Assembly (NCBI GenBank): GCA_013180625.2
Contig: SNVD02011435.1
Coordinates: 1-64,000, forward strand
Reading direction: 5' to 3'
DNA: 64,000 bases
Origin: Boswellia sacra
Lineage: Eukaryota > Streptophyta > Magnoliopsida > Sapindales > Burseraceae
The position numbers were made by a program, and so were the translations under genes. Of this stretch, positions 11,386 to 22,199 are shown one piece after another. The notes beneath the pieces were generated by a model that saw only the letters and a program-made list of their open reading frames with translations, was not told where the DNA came from and ran no database searches. Position 1 is the first letter of the stretch. Every line of letters starts with the position of its first letter.

Positions 11386-11852
11386 TTCGTTAGAGGATTA
11401 TCTGGTTAACCAAATTTCTAATACTAGGAGTAATGCCAAAGTCTTTGTTAACCAGATTAAAAATGAAAGATCCATTATTTAGAAAAATCAAATAGACATA
11501 TCGATCATAATTAAAATATAAAAAGATTTATATCCCTTGATAATGTGGCTTGAAATATTAGTCTTATTGGTTGTCTCAATTTTTTATCCAACAACCAGCT
11601 CCCTAAGTTCCAATTCAAAATATTAGTATTCAATTGGAACTTATTTGTATTGGAACTTGACTTCGTGGGAAAACAGATCTTAAATAATTTCTATAAATGA
11701 CCATGAGAATCATGTTCATTTAATACTTGTCAAAGGCCCACATCATACTAGGAAGTTGAAAAGTTTGGAAACTCCTCAATTACGCTGCCATAATACTCAT
11801 AACACTTACCGCTTCACATGCTTAGCTTCAATTTTTTTATCAACTGAGGAAA

Positions 11853-13252
11853 TGATGCGTTCGAAACTAGCAAGTATACTAGTCGCACAAGTAATAAAGT
11901 AATGAGTAAGATATCATTCCCACGAGGATTGATTCTAATTAAATTTGTTATTCGAAAGCGAAAACAGAATAAATGGGGGGTTTTGTTGATTGATTAACTA
12001 GATGAAATATTAATGCAAATAAAGAATAACACAATGCAAACTTAATTGAAGTGAGAATAAATCAATGACAGAAATTTGGCTAAGGGATCATTCTTCTACC
12101 ACAAGATATGGATTTGTGAATTAACCATAGAATTGTCATTCAATTACACCATTGAAATTATCAACCGTAGATAACAACAAGCTCTGTTACCCTAATCTTT
12201 CCTTACTTTGTTGTTAAATAAAACAAACTCTTTATTTAATCTCTATCCATTGAACAACCTAGAACAAGCTCTCTAAATTTAATTCAATGGATGCATTACG
12301 AAAGAAAGACAGGTTGATCTAAGCAATAAACACACAAGCTCGGATTATTTAACTTAGGTTATATTCTCCAATTGCAATCTCTGATCACAATTTTGCTACT
12401 AAGGATTAGAAATTCAAGATAATTACGGATCAAGATTTCTATTCTAGCAATAGACAACAACCAGATTATATTCAATTGGCCATTCCAAATACAATCAGCA
12501 AGTAATCATAAGCATTAGATATGGGAAAATACAAGCAACTTCAATTAGAGAATTGGATAACAACTTCTTGCACAATCAAATCACAAAAACCATATCAGGG
12601 GCTTTGAAATCACCCTCAACCAATTCAGATTCAGTTACACATGTTTAAGAACGTGGTAAATACAATACAACATGGAGACATTTCAGAAAATGAAAGGGAA
12701 GGGAAAAACTTAGCAAATTTGATGTAATTCTCTTTGGATTGTAGTTCTTCCTCTTTCCAAGCTTCTTTCTCCTTCAAGAACTCCAAGAGATGAAAGAATT
12801 CCAGAGCTTCAGCCTCCACCACGTTCTCCCCTCTTCAAGTTATGAAAATAAAACCCTAAAATGTGTTTAAATACTCTGCTATAGTAACTTGCTACAGTGT
12901 CCCGTATCTGTCTCTTATACACATCTAGATGTGTATAAGAGACAGGTTTTGATTACAACTTTTCGTACACTGAATGGATTTATAAACCGTAAATTTCTCC
13001 AGAAAATAGACTTCGAGAGCTTTCCAACGGTATATAATATGTCATCGGGTTCATTGTATATCAATACAATTAAATCCGAGAATATGGTTGACTAGCAGAG
13101 TGAAAATGAAGGGTTTTACTCCATTTTTGTGCAAGTTGCTCCAAAACTCCTACAAATATCAAAACCACACAAAAACATAAAAATTCCAAGGAATATAGCA
13201 AAGAAACATGGACGAATTGATATGAAAATGATATATAATTAGACACCTATCA
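11853..13252 (-). repeat. Athila-like 3' LTR containing an adapter artifact
   Basis: It starts TGATGCGTTCG and ends GACACCTATCA. It aligns with 19657-21068 and, inverted, with 5415-6829. Around 12908-12945 about 50 bases present in both other copies (right copy about 20711-20760) are replaced by a transposase adapter, so this LTR's true length is slightly different. Confidence 0.93.
12908..12945. other. Tn5/Nextera mosaic-end adapter dimer (assembly artifact)
   Basis: The 38 bases are CTGTCTCTTATACACATCT followed immediately by its own reverse complement, the Nextera mate-pair junction adapter. It sits inside an LTR whose two sister copies have ordinary sequence at this point. Reading through it on the plus strand gives the peptide SVSYTHLDVYKRQ, a known database contaminant signature. 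It is not plant DNA. Confidence 0.99.
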
Positions 13253-15240
13253 AATTCCCCCACACCTAAACTTTGCTAGTCCTCGAGCAAGTACAACGAT
13301 ATGAAACAAAACAAAACCGAAACAAAATCAAAGAAAAATTAAAACACACAAATGCTTCAACTTGCAAATAGGCCTCAAAGATTGTACTTAATTATAACCC
13401 AAGGAAAACTTCAAAATAATGCAATTGATCAAGAATTTTATCTCAAAGATTAGTTTCGCTCCACTTCAATTCCTCAAGTGTGTGTGTGTAGAGCCATTCT
13501 CAACTAATCACTTGTAACCTGGATGAGTTTATGCATAAAAATGAATCATATTTAATATTGAAGATGCGTGTATAAATGAACTCCATAGGCTTAGTTTTCA
13601 AGTCACTCTCCACTAATGTAGACATACACAACACCAAGGATCAAGTAGGACTTTATTAAGCTTGTAACGTTCGGCTTGGGTGAAGGTGTGATAAAGGATA
13701 CTAATTTGGCTCAAATCACCCACAAACACATAAATCATTCAAGATTATGTAGAGCTCAACCCTATAACACAACTTTATTTCAATTCACCAGGTACTCTCC
13801 CAAACTTATTTAGAACACTTAATCTTCTTTTTTTCTTTTTTTTTCTTTTTTTTGTAGAAAACAAAAGAAACTACACCCCCACATTTTATTGTTTCATTCT
13901 TTTTAAGAACACCTAAGGGTATAGATCTCTTTTTCTTCTTTTTTTTCTTTTTCCTTCTTTTTTTTCTTTAACTGCAATTCCCCTCCCCCATACTTAAACA
14001 ACACATTGTCCTCAATGTTTAAGTACGTGAAAGATAAGTACAAATTGTTTTTTTTCTCTTTTTTTTTTTTTTACAAACATAATAAAACTCACTTGCATTG
14101 CTCATGGCACAATCCAACCTCCTCTAACTTCCCAAAACCAGAACATAATTCAAAATGTCATCGTGAATGATCTACAAGCTCATAGGCAAGGGACAAACTG
14201 TTTGGAAAAAAAAAATTCATTTGAGGTTAGGAAATCTTTTAGTGAGTTAACAAGAAAAAAAGGCTTACAAAGGCTCAAAGGGGTAACTAGGGATCAATTT
14301 CAGTCAAGGGTGGCTATTAAGGCTCAAACGGTCCAAAGATGGCCTAAATCATTTTCCCAATGTTGCACAGCCTAGGATTTCGCCTTGAGTAACCATCAAA
14401 CAAGTTCTAGAATTCATTGAAATCTGAAGAAACATTTAAATTACATAAACTTTCTCTAAGTGAACAAATAACTCAGTGCTAATAGCTCAGTGCTCAATGT
14501 TGCGCAAGGAATCAAAAGCAAAGCGAAAACCAATAAACATTTCAAGCACACAGATCCATGCATCATTTATCATTTTCCAAGAGTTATTCTTAATTCAATC
14601 ATTATCTTATCATCGACCCACAAAATGCAGGAAAAGAGGTACGTGGCATTGTTACACCTGAGTCAAGATTGTATATTTCAACAATCCTTAGGACCAAGTA
14701 GCCCGCAGACTTAAGGTTTCCAGCCTATATACCTTTATTATGAAAGAACAAAACAAGAAATAAGACACTTCAAACAACATGAAATAAACAAACTACAGAT
14801 TTATTTAGAGAGAATGCGTTTCAAGGGTTAAAGAAACCCCATATTCTGCCATTCTCAAGTTTTTTCCACAAAAACATTTTTTTTTTTAATCGAAACTGAT
14901 AAAGACAAAAACACATAACAACTCTAAATTACATAAAACTAAACTTACTCATAAAATAAGAAAGTCCAACAAGTCAGCAAACAAAAACAATTAAGTTAGA
15001 ATGGGTCTAAAAAGTTTAGAAGTTAGCCTCCTTATTCAGCCATTATGGATTAAAGAAATCCAGAATGCGTTTCAAGAGAACTTGAACTTTTTAAGCCACC
15101 ATTCTAAAAGGCAAGATTAGAAAATATTACCTGGAACGAAAGAAATAACCTGGAAAAGCTCAAAAGAAATAACATGTAAAATCTCAAATAAACACAATAA
15201 AAAAAAGCAAACAAAAGCGAAGCAAACCAATAGATAGAGA
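13253..15240 (-). other. 3' non-coding region of the Athila-like element
   Basis: The region runs from the PPT complement (13257-13265) to the stop of the LOG-like ORF. It is AT-rich with T/CT-rich tracts at 13826-13857, 13929-13970 and 14047-14073. No frame looks like a protein; short open frames here have no recognisable features. Confidence 0.7.
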
Positions 15241-15891
15241 TTACAGATGCAGCGTTAAATCCAGTCTACGTCTTTTATTGCCTTCTCCAAACCAATCTAT
15301 CCGAGCTATTGTTGGATCAGGCGAATAGACGAATGCTTGTAATTTGTCAATTAACTCCCCTGCAGTTGAGGATTTAACCAGGATTTGTCTCGCTGACTGT
15401 GAGATGAAGTTTTTTTCTACAGCTTGATCAAGAAAAGACAACAAGCCATCAAAAAAATTATTGACATTTAACAAACCAATGGGTTTTCGATGGATGTTTA
15501 GCTGTGCCCAAGAGGTGATTTGAAATATCTCCTCTAATGTACCATAACCACCGGACAAAGCTATAAATGCTTTAGATTTAATGACCATATGTGCAATACG
15601 CTCATGTATACTAGAAACCTGTAACTCTTTCCCCATGGTGTTGCCTACGATATCTCGCACAGCTAATGGTTTAGGAGTAATGCCGAGAACTTTACTTCCT
15701 CCCAAGGATGCAGCTGTCAACACACACCCCATTAACCTAAGACTACCCTCTCTATAAATCAAATGAATGCCCCTCGCAGCTAATGTCCTACCAAGATCAA
15801 GAGCTGCTGTTGTAAACTCTCCATCTTTACCAAATTGCGATCCACAAAATACGCATATATTTTGGAATCGCCGAATTGGTGTTTTCTCCAT
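15241..15891 (-). CDS. LONELY GUY-like cytokinin riboside 5'-monophosphate phosphoribohydrolase, captured in a retroelement
   Basis: LOG enzymes release active cytokinin bases from nucleotide precursors, in cytosol and nucleus. The 216-aa frame matches the family along its length: NICVFCGSQFGK (11-22), SIHERIAHM (94-102), SGGYGTLEEI (113-122), WAQLNIHRKPIGLLNV (128-143) and a family-like tail SPDPTIARIDW (190-200). The arginine (98) and glutamates (120-121) of the active site are kept. Two hallmark motifs are altered: the usual YGGGS reads YREGS (46-50), and the proline before GGYGT is serine. Plant LOG genes normally contain introns; this copy has none, which fits capture as a cDNA. The frame has no stops, so it may be expressed, but catalytic competence is doubtful. 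Confidence 0.85.
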   Translation of the reverse strand: MEKTPIRRFQNICVFCGSQFGKDGEFTTAALDLGRTLAARGIHLIYREGSLRLMGCVLTAASLGGSKVLGITPKPLAVRDIVGNTMGKELQVSSIHERIAHMVIKSKAFIALSGGYGTLEEIFQITSWAQLNIHRKPIGLLNVNNFFDGLLSFLDQAVEKNFISQSARQILVKSSTAGELIDKLQAFVYSPDPTIARIDWFGEGNKRRRLDLTLHL

Positions 15892-16026
15892 TTCTACAAG
15901 TGCTCTAATCTTGTGTAAGACACGTTAGATATTATGCTTTTCAATTGCAAGACAGGTTATGGAATGACATATGAAAATATGCAGAATGGATATATACACC
16001 CATAAAACTCTCAAATTTTGACACAT

Positions 16027-16275
16027 GGGGACATACTTTCGGTGGGGGTTGCTCGATGCAGATTTATCGGCCCAAGATTTGAAAAAATGAGATATGCTTT
16101 CGGCGAGGTTTGACAAAACCTACACACTTGTCTCCCACGTGAAACATGAAAAATGGAGATATACTTTCGGCGGGGTTTGACAAAACCGTCACACTTGTCT
16201 CCCACGTGAAGCATGAAAAGTAGAGATATACTTTCGGTGGAGGTTGACAAAACCTCCACACTTGTCTCCCACGTG
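16027..16275 (-). promoter_or_regulatory. 67-bp tandem repeat with three G-boxes upstream of the LOG-like ORF
   Basis: About three and a half units with a 67-bp period contain TTTCGGYGRGGTTTGACAAAAC and end TTGTCTCCCACGTG. CACGTG occurs at 16136-16141, 16203-16208 and 16270-16275. In the transcription sense of the LOG-like ORF (start 15891) the array lies about 140-385 bases upstream. G-box arrays bind bZIP/bHLH factors in plants; a promoter role here is inference. Confidence 0.6.
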
Positions 16276-16637
16276 TACTTATGCCATAGGGATAGTCATA
16301 TGGTTTGTCAAAAAGAAAACTTGAAATTAAAACAAACAAAATCAACAAACAACAACAACACAAAAACAACATTGATAATCAGATCAAACGAAACAAGAAA
16401 GAAATAAAATTCGACAACAACTACACACATTTAAATATACAAGTAGTTGTGATTGTGGCTCACATCTTCCTCTGGTTTTACGTCCAGTAACGGCTGAAAC
16501 GCCTTCTATGAGTCGGGGATTTGCTTCCCATCCAGTTTTCTTATAAACTGGCAAACAGGGTCGTTTTTAGTCAGATTCCCTAGACTATAACACTGCAATT
16601 CATCACGAAATTGTGTCCATAGATTAAGCAATTCACG

Positions 16638-17204
16638 CTAAACAAGTCCACAAGAATGTGACTCAAGAGTTAATAAAACATTATCCAGCGACTCATTACT
16701 CAAACCATTCTTAATAAACGAAAGTTTATCTTCTCTGTTCCTCGACACAAAACCTAATGAACGACAAGTCTGGTTACAATTCCATCTAGCACATTTATAA
16801 CATACTTGTAACCTTTTCGCTCTTCGCCTCTTGGCGTGGTAGCTTTTTCCTAGACCAGGCATGTATTTTGCAAGATTAATGTCCGGCTCACCGGACAATC
16901 TCACCTTGGCTTCGATAAGCCATCGGATATCAGCAGGGACAATTAGGAGCATCAATGCCCAAAGTCTAGTCATCCGTACTTTATAAATTTTAAACACAGC
17001 ATTTTGAGGAAGTGAAGGGAAATATTTACGAAGGTTCGATAGAAAGATATCAGCCTCCAATGAAGAGAAGAAAAGGAGAGATATTACCGATAATGCGATT
17101 GAGTTTGTTCTTCTCCCAGATATGCACGTTTCAAACCTTCGAACAATGGCTTCAACTCCGTTTGAATGTTTCCTCAAGCTGTTGCACAACTGAACTTGAA
17201 GCAC
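16638..17204 (-). CDS. basic C4 zinc-finger protein resembling plant betaflexivirus nucleic-acid-binding protein
   Basis: This 188-aa frame is open throughout. Its C-terminal half has a hydrophobic helix (about 79-98), then GKSYHAKRRRAKR (119-131) and four cysteines at 135, 138, 143 and 147 (C-x2-C-x4-C-x3-C), followed by a charged segment REDKLSFIKNG (157-167). The order hydrophobic stretch, arginine block, cysteine finger, then charged tail matches the small nucleic-acid-binding proteins at the 3' end of carlavirus and vitivirus genomes, which bind RNA and in some cases suppress silencing. The N-terminal 75 residues are not recognised. The match is from pattern memory only. It may be an old virus-derived gene in the element, or a plant zinc-finger protein. 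Confidence 0.5.
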   Translation of the reverse strand: MLQVQLCNSLRKHSNGVEAIVRRFETCISGRRTNSIALSVISLLFFSSLEADIFLSNLRKYFPSLPQNAVFKIYKVRMTRLWALMLLIVPADIRWLIEAKVRLSGEPDINLAKYMPGLGKSYHAKRRRAKRLQVCYKCARWNCNQTCRSLGFVSRNREDKLSFIKNGLSNESLDNVLLTLESHSCGLV

Positions 17205-17499
17205 GGAATAATCAAATTAAACACAAGAAAAGAAAAGAAAAGAAAATAGAGACACATAAAAGAAATAAAAACACAAGAGCAAACGAAAGTAAAAAACAAA
17301 CAACAAAACAAATGAGACAGATGGCAAAGAGAGATAAAACCTGATCAATTTGATGGCCTACGAAAGGAATCTCCTTGAGACATAAAAATCGATCATTATT
17401 ACCTTATTTTATTTTTCTTTTCTTTTTTTAATTTATTTTGCAAAAACATTGGGTTGCCTCCCAATAAGCGCTTGGTTTAACGTCCTCAGCCCGACGTTG

Positions 17500-19541
17500 G
17501 TTCCATCATGGGAGGGTCCAATCTCCGTTGTGCTTCTCTAGTGGGCTTGGATCCTTTTCCAACAAGAATTGTTGCATGCATATGGCTGGGCCTTGGATGT
17601 TAGCAATCGTCCACCCAATAGTTATTTTGTGATCTGTAAGTATTCGGACGAGTTTCTCTTCTTGTATTCGTGCAAGGCCCATTTCTCATTGTAATTGGCA
17701 AAGTATCATTCTCACCCAAGAATCCATGATTCAAATGATCTGGCAGTGACTTAAGCTCCAAGGTATTGGCTTTCGTCACAGAAGGAAGAAGTTTCTCATT
17801 AGATAAAGTAAATTGAATGTACGAAACATCATGCCTATTTGTGGTTATTACTATGGTCTCATCTAAGCTTGCCACAGCTTCCTCCATTTCTTTGGACACT
17901 TGTATCAAAATTCCTGACTCATTGGAATTTTCTGTCCTATATGCTCACTAATAGCTACATCCAATCCATTCTTGCGAGTTAACTCAAAATATTGTTGTGG
18001 CAAAGAATCAACAACGTCAACTGCAAAAATAGAATGTAAGTCACTAGAGTACCTCATTACCTCAAAAATATTGAAACATATCACCTTGCCATCAAAATCT
18101 ATGATGAGAGTGCCATCATGAACATCAATCTTAGTTCTAACAGTTTTCCAGAATGGTCTCCCTAAAGAATCGGAGTTGGATTAGGAGATGTCTCATCCTC
18201 TATTTTAAGGACATAGAAGTCTGCTGGAAAAACCAATTGATTCACCTGTACAAGCACATCTTCCGCAACTCTTTTGGGATATGCATTAAAATAATCAGCA
18301 AGTTGAATGGTAATACCAGTTTTCGCAAAAGGTCCAAGATTTAAAGAAGCATAAATAGAATATGGCATGACATTAATAGATGCTCCTAAATCTAACATAG
18401 CTCTTTCAAACTTGATTTTACCAATGGTGCATGAAATGGTGAACGTACCTGGATCTTTGCATTTCGGAGGAATTTTTCTTTGTAGAACAGCTGAAACATT
18501 TTCCCCCGCACTTACTTTATCATTTCCTTTTAACTTTCTCTTGCTGGTGCATAACTCCTTGAGACATTTTGTACAACGAGGTACTTGCTCGATAGCATTC
18601 AGAAGTGGTATATTTACCTCAATCTTACGAAAAGTCTCCAGGATTTCATGTTCTTGTTCCTCCTTCTTTGATTTTGCAAATCTGCTTGGAAAAGGTGAAG
18701 GAGTAACATAAGAAGGAATAGGAGTCTTAAGATTCACCTTAGAAGATGATGTCTTGCTCAAGGTGGAAGTGGTGTCATCTCCTTCATCAGTTTGTGATTT
18801 CTTTTCCAGGTTTTGGATACTTGCCCCAGTTTCCATTTGCTCTCCACTTCGAATTTGCTCTCCACTTCGCAAAGTTATCTCACAAGCATTCTCTCTTGGA
18901 TTGATCACCGTTTGAGAAGATAATTTTTCTGAGCATTGGCCCTCGAATATGCTCATGCTAGTAGCCAATTGTCCCATTTGATTTGTGAGGTTTTGGATAC
19001 TTGCCCCAGTTTCCTGCTGGAATTGCATTGTGTTAGTGGCAAGTGCATTAACAATATCCTGGAGAGACATACCTGAGTTTTGTGAAGCTGGTTGTGGTGC
19101 TGGTTGTGGCATTGGTGGTGGTTGCATTTGAAATGGTTGCTGCACTCTAGGTTGATTGAAACCTTGTGGCCAATTTGGTATGCCATTTGGGACAATTGGT
19201 TGATGATTCCCGTAACTAAAATTGGGGTAATCTATCCATCCGGCATTATAAGTATTAGAGAAGGGATCATACCATTGCCTTGATTGTCCTGAAAATCCAC
19301 CCATGGCATTGGCTTGTTCCATATCTTCTTCTTGTAAAGTTGGATACGTGTCCATTGGATGCTCCATGGTAGAATATACCCCACATGTATAAGGTTTCTG
19401 CATATGTCCTACAGCCATGTTTTCCACAAGAGAGGTTAGCTCAGAAAGTTGTTGTTCAATGTTCGGAGTGCTTACCTCATTTACTCTCCACGGTAGTTGT
19501 GGCTCAAATCCGATGCCGAATTGTTGGAAGTTTACTGCCAT
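17500..19541 (-). pseudogene. Athila-like gag C-terminus, protease and RT entrance (truncated)
   Basis: The likely start is MAVNFQQFGIGFEPQ (19541), shortly after the PBS, so the capsid domain is missing. A knuckle-like block reads CGVYSTMEHPMDTYPTLQEE, with tyrosines where two cysteines are expected. A Q/P-rich stretch follows, then EITLRSGEQ and an aspartic protease with AMLDLGASINVMPYSIY. A one-base deletion near 18163 shifts frame (IL then LGRPF), and another shift lies near 17910. LELKSLPDHLNHGFLGENDT (17700-17770) and PTREAQRRLDPPMM (about 17510-17560) are the pre-RT linker and RT entrance. The next bases, GCGCTTATTGGGAGGCAACC (complement at about 17452-17471), resemble the post-integrase region of Athila elements, so RT to integrase appears cleanly deleted. 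Confidence 0.8.
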
Positions 19542-19632
19542 GTCGCCTAAACACAAACAATCAGAAAAGAAAAACAAAAAAAAAACACGAATCAACAATG
19601 AAAATAAAATAACAAATCGATTAAAAAATCAA

Positions 19633-19650
19633 TCCCCGGCAACGGCGCCA
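19633..19650 (-). other. primer-binding site of the Athila-like element
   Basis: TCCCCGGCAACGGCGCCA is the complement of TGGCGCCGTTGCCGGGGA, the Athila/Tat-type PBS. It lies six bases from the 5' LTR at 19657. Confidence 0.9.
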
Positions 19651-19656
19651 AAAACT

Positions 19657-21068
19657 TGATGCGTTCGAAACTAGCAAGTATACTAGTCGCACAAGTAATA
19701 AAGTGATGAGTAAGATATCGTTCCCACGAGGATTGATTCTAATTAAATTTGTTATTCAAAAGCGAAAACAGAATAAATGGGGGGTTTTGTTGATTGATTA
19801 ACTAGATGAAATATTAGTGCAAATAAAGAATAACACAATGCAAACTTAATTGAAGTGAGAATTAATCAATGACAGAAATTTGGCTAAGGGATCATTCTCT
19901 GCCACAAGATATGGATTTGTGAATTAACCATAGAATTGTCATCAATTACACCATTGAAATTATCAACCGTAGATAACAACAAGCTCTGTTATCCCAATCT
20001 TTCCTTACTTTGTTGTTAAATAAAACAGGCTCTTTATTTAATCTCTATCCATTAAACAACCTAGAACAAGCTCTCTAAATTTAATTCAATGGATGCATTA
20101 CGATAAGAAAGATAGGTTGATCTAAGCAATAAACACACAAGCTCGGATTATTTAACTTAGGTTATATTCTCCAATTGTAATCTCTGATCACAATTTTGCT
20201 ACTAATGATTAGAAATTCAAGACAATTACGGATCAAGATTTCTAGTCTAGCAATAGACAATATCCAGATTATATTCAGTTGGCCACCCAAATACAAATCA
20301 GCAAGCAATCATAAGCATTAAACATGGGAAAATACAAGCAACTTCAATTAGAGAATTGGATAACAATTCCTTGCACAATCAACTCACAAAAACCATATCA
20401 AGGGCTTTGAAATCACCCTCAACCAATTCAGATTTAGTTACACATATTCAGATAGAATACAAATACAATACAATATGGAGACATTCCAGAAAATGAAAGG
20501 GAAAGGGAAAACTTAGCAAATTTGATGAAATCTCTTAGGATTTGTAGTTCTTCCTCTTTCCAAGCCTTCAATCTCCTTCAAGAACTCCAAGAGATGAGAG
20601 AAATCCAAAGATGCAGCCTCCTCCACGTTCCCCCTCTTCAAGTTATTCAAATAAAACCCTAAAATGTGTTTAAATACTCTGCTACAGTAACCTGCTACAG
20701 TGTCCCGTATTATACATGCTACAGTGATTTGTGGAATTACATTTCTATACTTCTCACACTGTTTTGATTACAACTTTTGGTACACTGAATGGATTTATAA
20801 ACCGTAAATTTCTCCAGAAAATAGACTTCGAGAGTTTTCCAACGGTATATAACATGTCATCGGGTTCATTGTATATCAATACAATTAAATCCGAGAAGAT
20901 GGTTGACTAGCAGAGGTGAAAATGAAGGGTTTTACTCCATTTTGGTGCAAGTTCCTCCAAAACTCCTACAAACATCAAAACCACACAAAAACATAAAAAT
21001 ACCGTGGATTATAGCAAAGAAACATCGATGAATTGATATGAAAATGATACCTAAATAGACACCTATCA
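19657..21068 (-). repeat. Athila-like 5' LTR
   Basis: This 1412-bp LTR starts TGATGCGTTCG and ends ACACCTATCA. It is the intact reference for the artifact-bearing copy at 11853-13252. Many scattered differences between the two show that the insertion is not recent. Confidence 0.94.
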
Positions 21069-21073
21069 GGAAA

Positions 21074-21745
21074 ACCCCTCCAATGTCTCCTTGCATGAAA
21101 GCCATTTCAAGCTAATTTCTATTGAATTAATATCTAAATGTGAGCACCTTCAACCACTTCCATTCAACGTGTGCCACTTCACTTGATTCATAATCCACCA
21201 AGTGAATATTAAATTGAAGAACATGGACTTTTTGTAGCAATTTTACGCTTCATTGAGTGAAACTGTTTATGGCCAAAATTCTCTTCTAATTTACGCCATC
21301 ACTTTGATTAGTTTTATAGCTGACCTTGAATTACTAAATAAAGAATTCTCTAAACAACTTGCGGGCGTTACTTTAATCACATGCATGTGCTTCAATATCT
21401 ATCAAACATATTATTATATTGGAGAATTGAAAGAGATTCAAAGAGCCCTCATCACCTCTCGGATTTGGTAAAATAGTACATTGGTTTAACGTGTTGTGTC
21501 TTTCCTTTTCTTTGTAGATTTTTCAATCGACCTTGAACTCCCTTTTTTTAGAAGATTTGTGTAGAATACCAAGCCAAGCAGTGATGTAGAAAGCACAACC
21601 AGGGCCTTCTTGATAGAGCAGCTGTCTCTTTCAAAACTCAATTCTTTATAGCATAATTGTTTGGTTTCATTTGGATTTGCTTCTCTTGACAAACCAAGTT
21701 TGATAACTTCAACCCTATATTTTTTTATGATGATAGTTTTCTTTG
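21074..21745. repeat. inner part of the left foldback arm
   Basis: This stretch is the inverted partner of 22684-23400 or so. On the minus strand it has a 100-aa open frame (21486-21788) ending KKGSSRSIEKSTKKRKDTT; the mirrored copy in the right arm is closely similar but broken. The protein is not recognised. Confidence 0.75.
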
Positions 21746-22199
21746 AAACTTCTGAGAGAGGAATTTTGTTGTGAATGCTTTTACTCAATGCTTTTTGTTT
21801 TCTTTCCTAGGAATCTCTTTGTATTTGACATTGTCTGAAAATAATTCCCTAGGATACAAGCCTTCTCTATATGTGAGTGTTGTTGATTCTAAGATTGGAG
21901 TTAACACCTGAAATTTGCATGAAACCAATGGTGAAAATTCCCAAGCCAATATTAGGTTAATGAGTAACGAAATATTACTAATGATTGATGCAAAAATATG
22001 AGCTTTTGAAACTTCTAAAACAATCAAAATTGTCAAAATCAAATATGTAGCATCCAAAAATAAACCTTCAAGAGGGTTTGATGAGATAGATTACCCTGCC
22101 AAAATGAAATTAGTGCAAATAGACTTAGAAGGAGTCAAGCCTTCTACAATCCTCATATGGATTGGTCAATTAATGAAACCACTACTATTTTAAACGGGA

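Larger units (their letters stand above)
11853..21068 (-). mobile_element. non-autonomous Athila/Tat-type LTR element carrying LOG-like and virus-like ORFs
   Basis: LTRs at 11853-13252 and 19657-21068 are flanked by GGAAA (11848-11852 and 21069-21073). The PBS complement TCCCCGGCAACGGCGCCA (19633-19650) is of the Athila/Tat type, and a C-rich tract (13257-13265) is the PPT complement. Internal order on the minus strand: truncated gag and protease (17908-19541), a fragment of the RT entrance (about 17500-17600), a C4-cysteine ORF (16638-17204), a 67-bp repeat (16027-16275), a LOG-like ORF (15241-15891) and a non-coding 3' region. RT, RNase H and integrase are missing, so movement would need another element's enzymes. 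Confidence 0.9.

Noticed and set aside
12889..13095. Plus-strand open frame of 68 codons
   Set aside because: It exists only because the adapter at 12908-12945 creates it; the rest is LTR.
16027..16275. CRISPR-like array
   Set aside because: The units are plain 67-bp tandem copies without spacers, in a plant retroelement.
17012..17344. 110-codon plus-strand frame overlapping the C4-cysteine ORF
   Set aside because: Lysine-rich, low-complexity tail from A-rich DNA; antisense to a better supported frame.
21785..22057. 90-codon hydrophobic frame in the foldback spacer
   Set aside because: It matches nothing I know and has no mirrored copy; kept only as part of the spacer.
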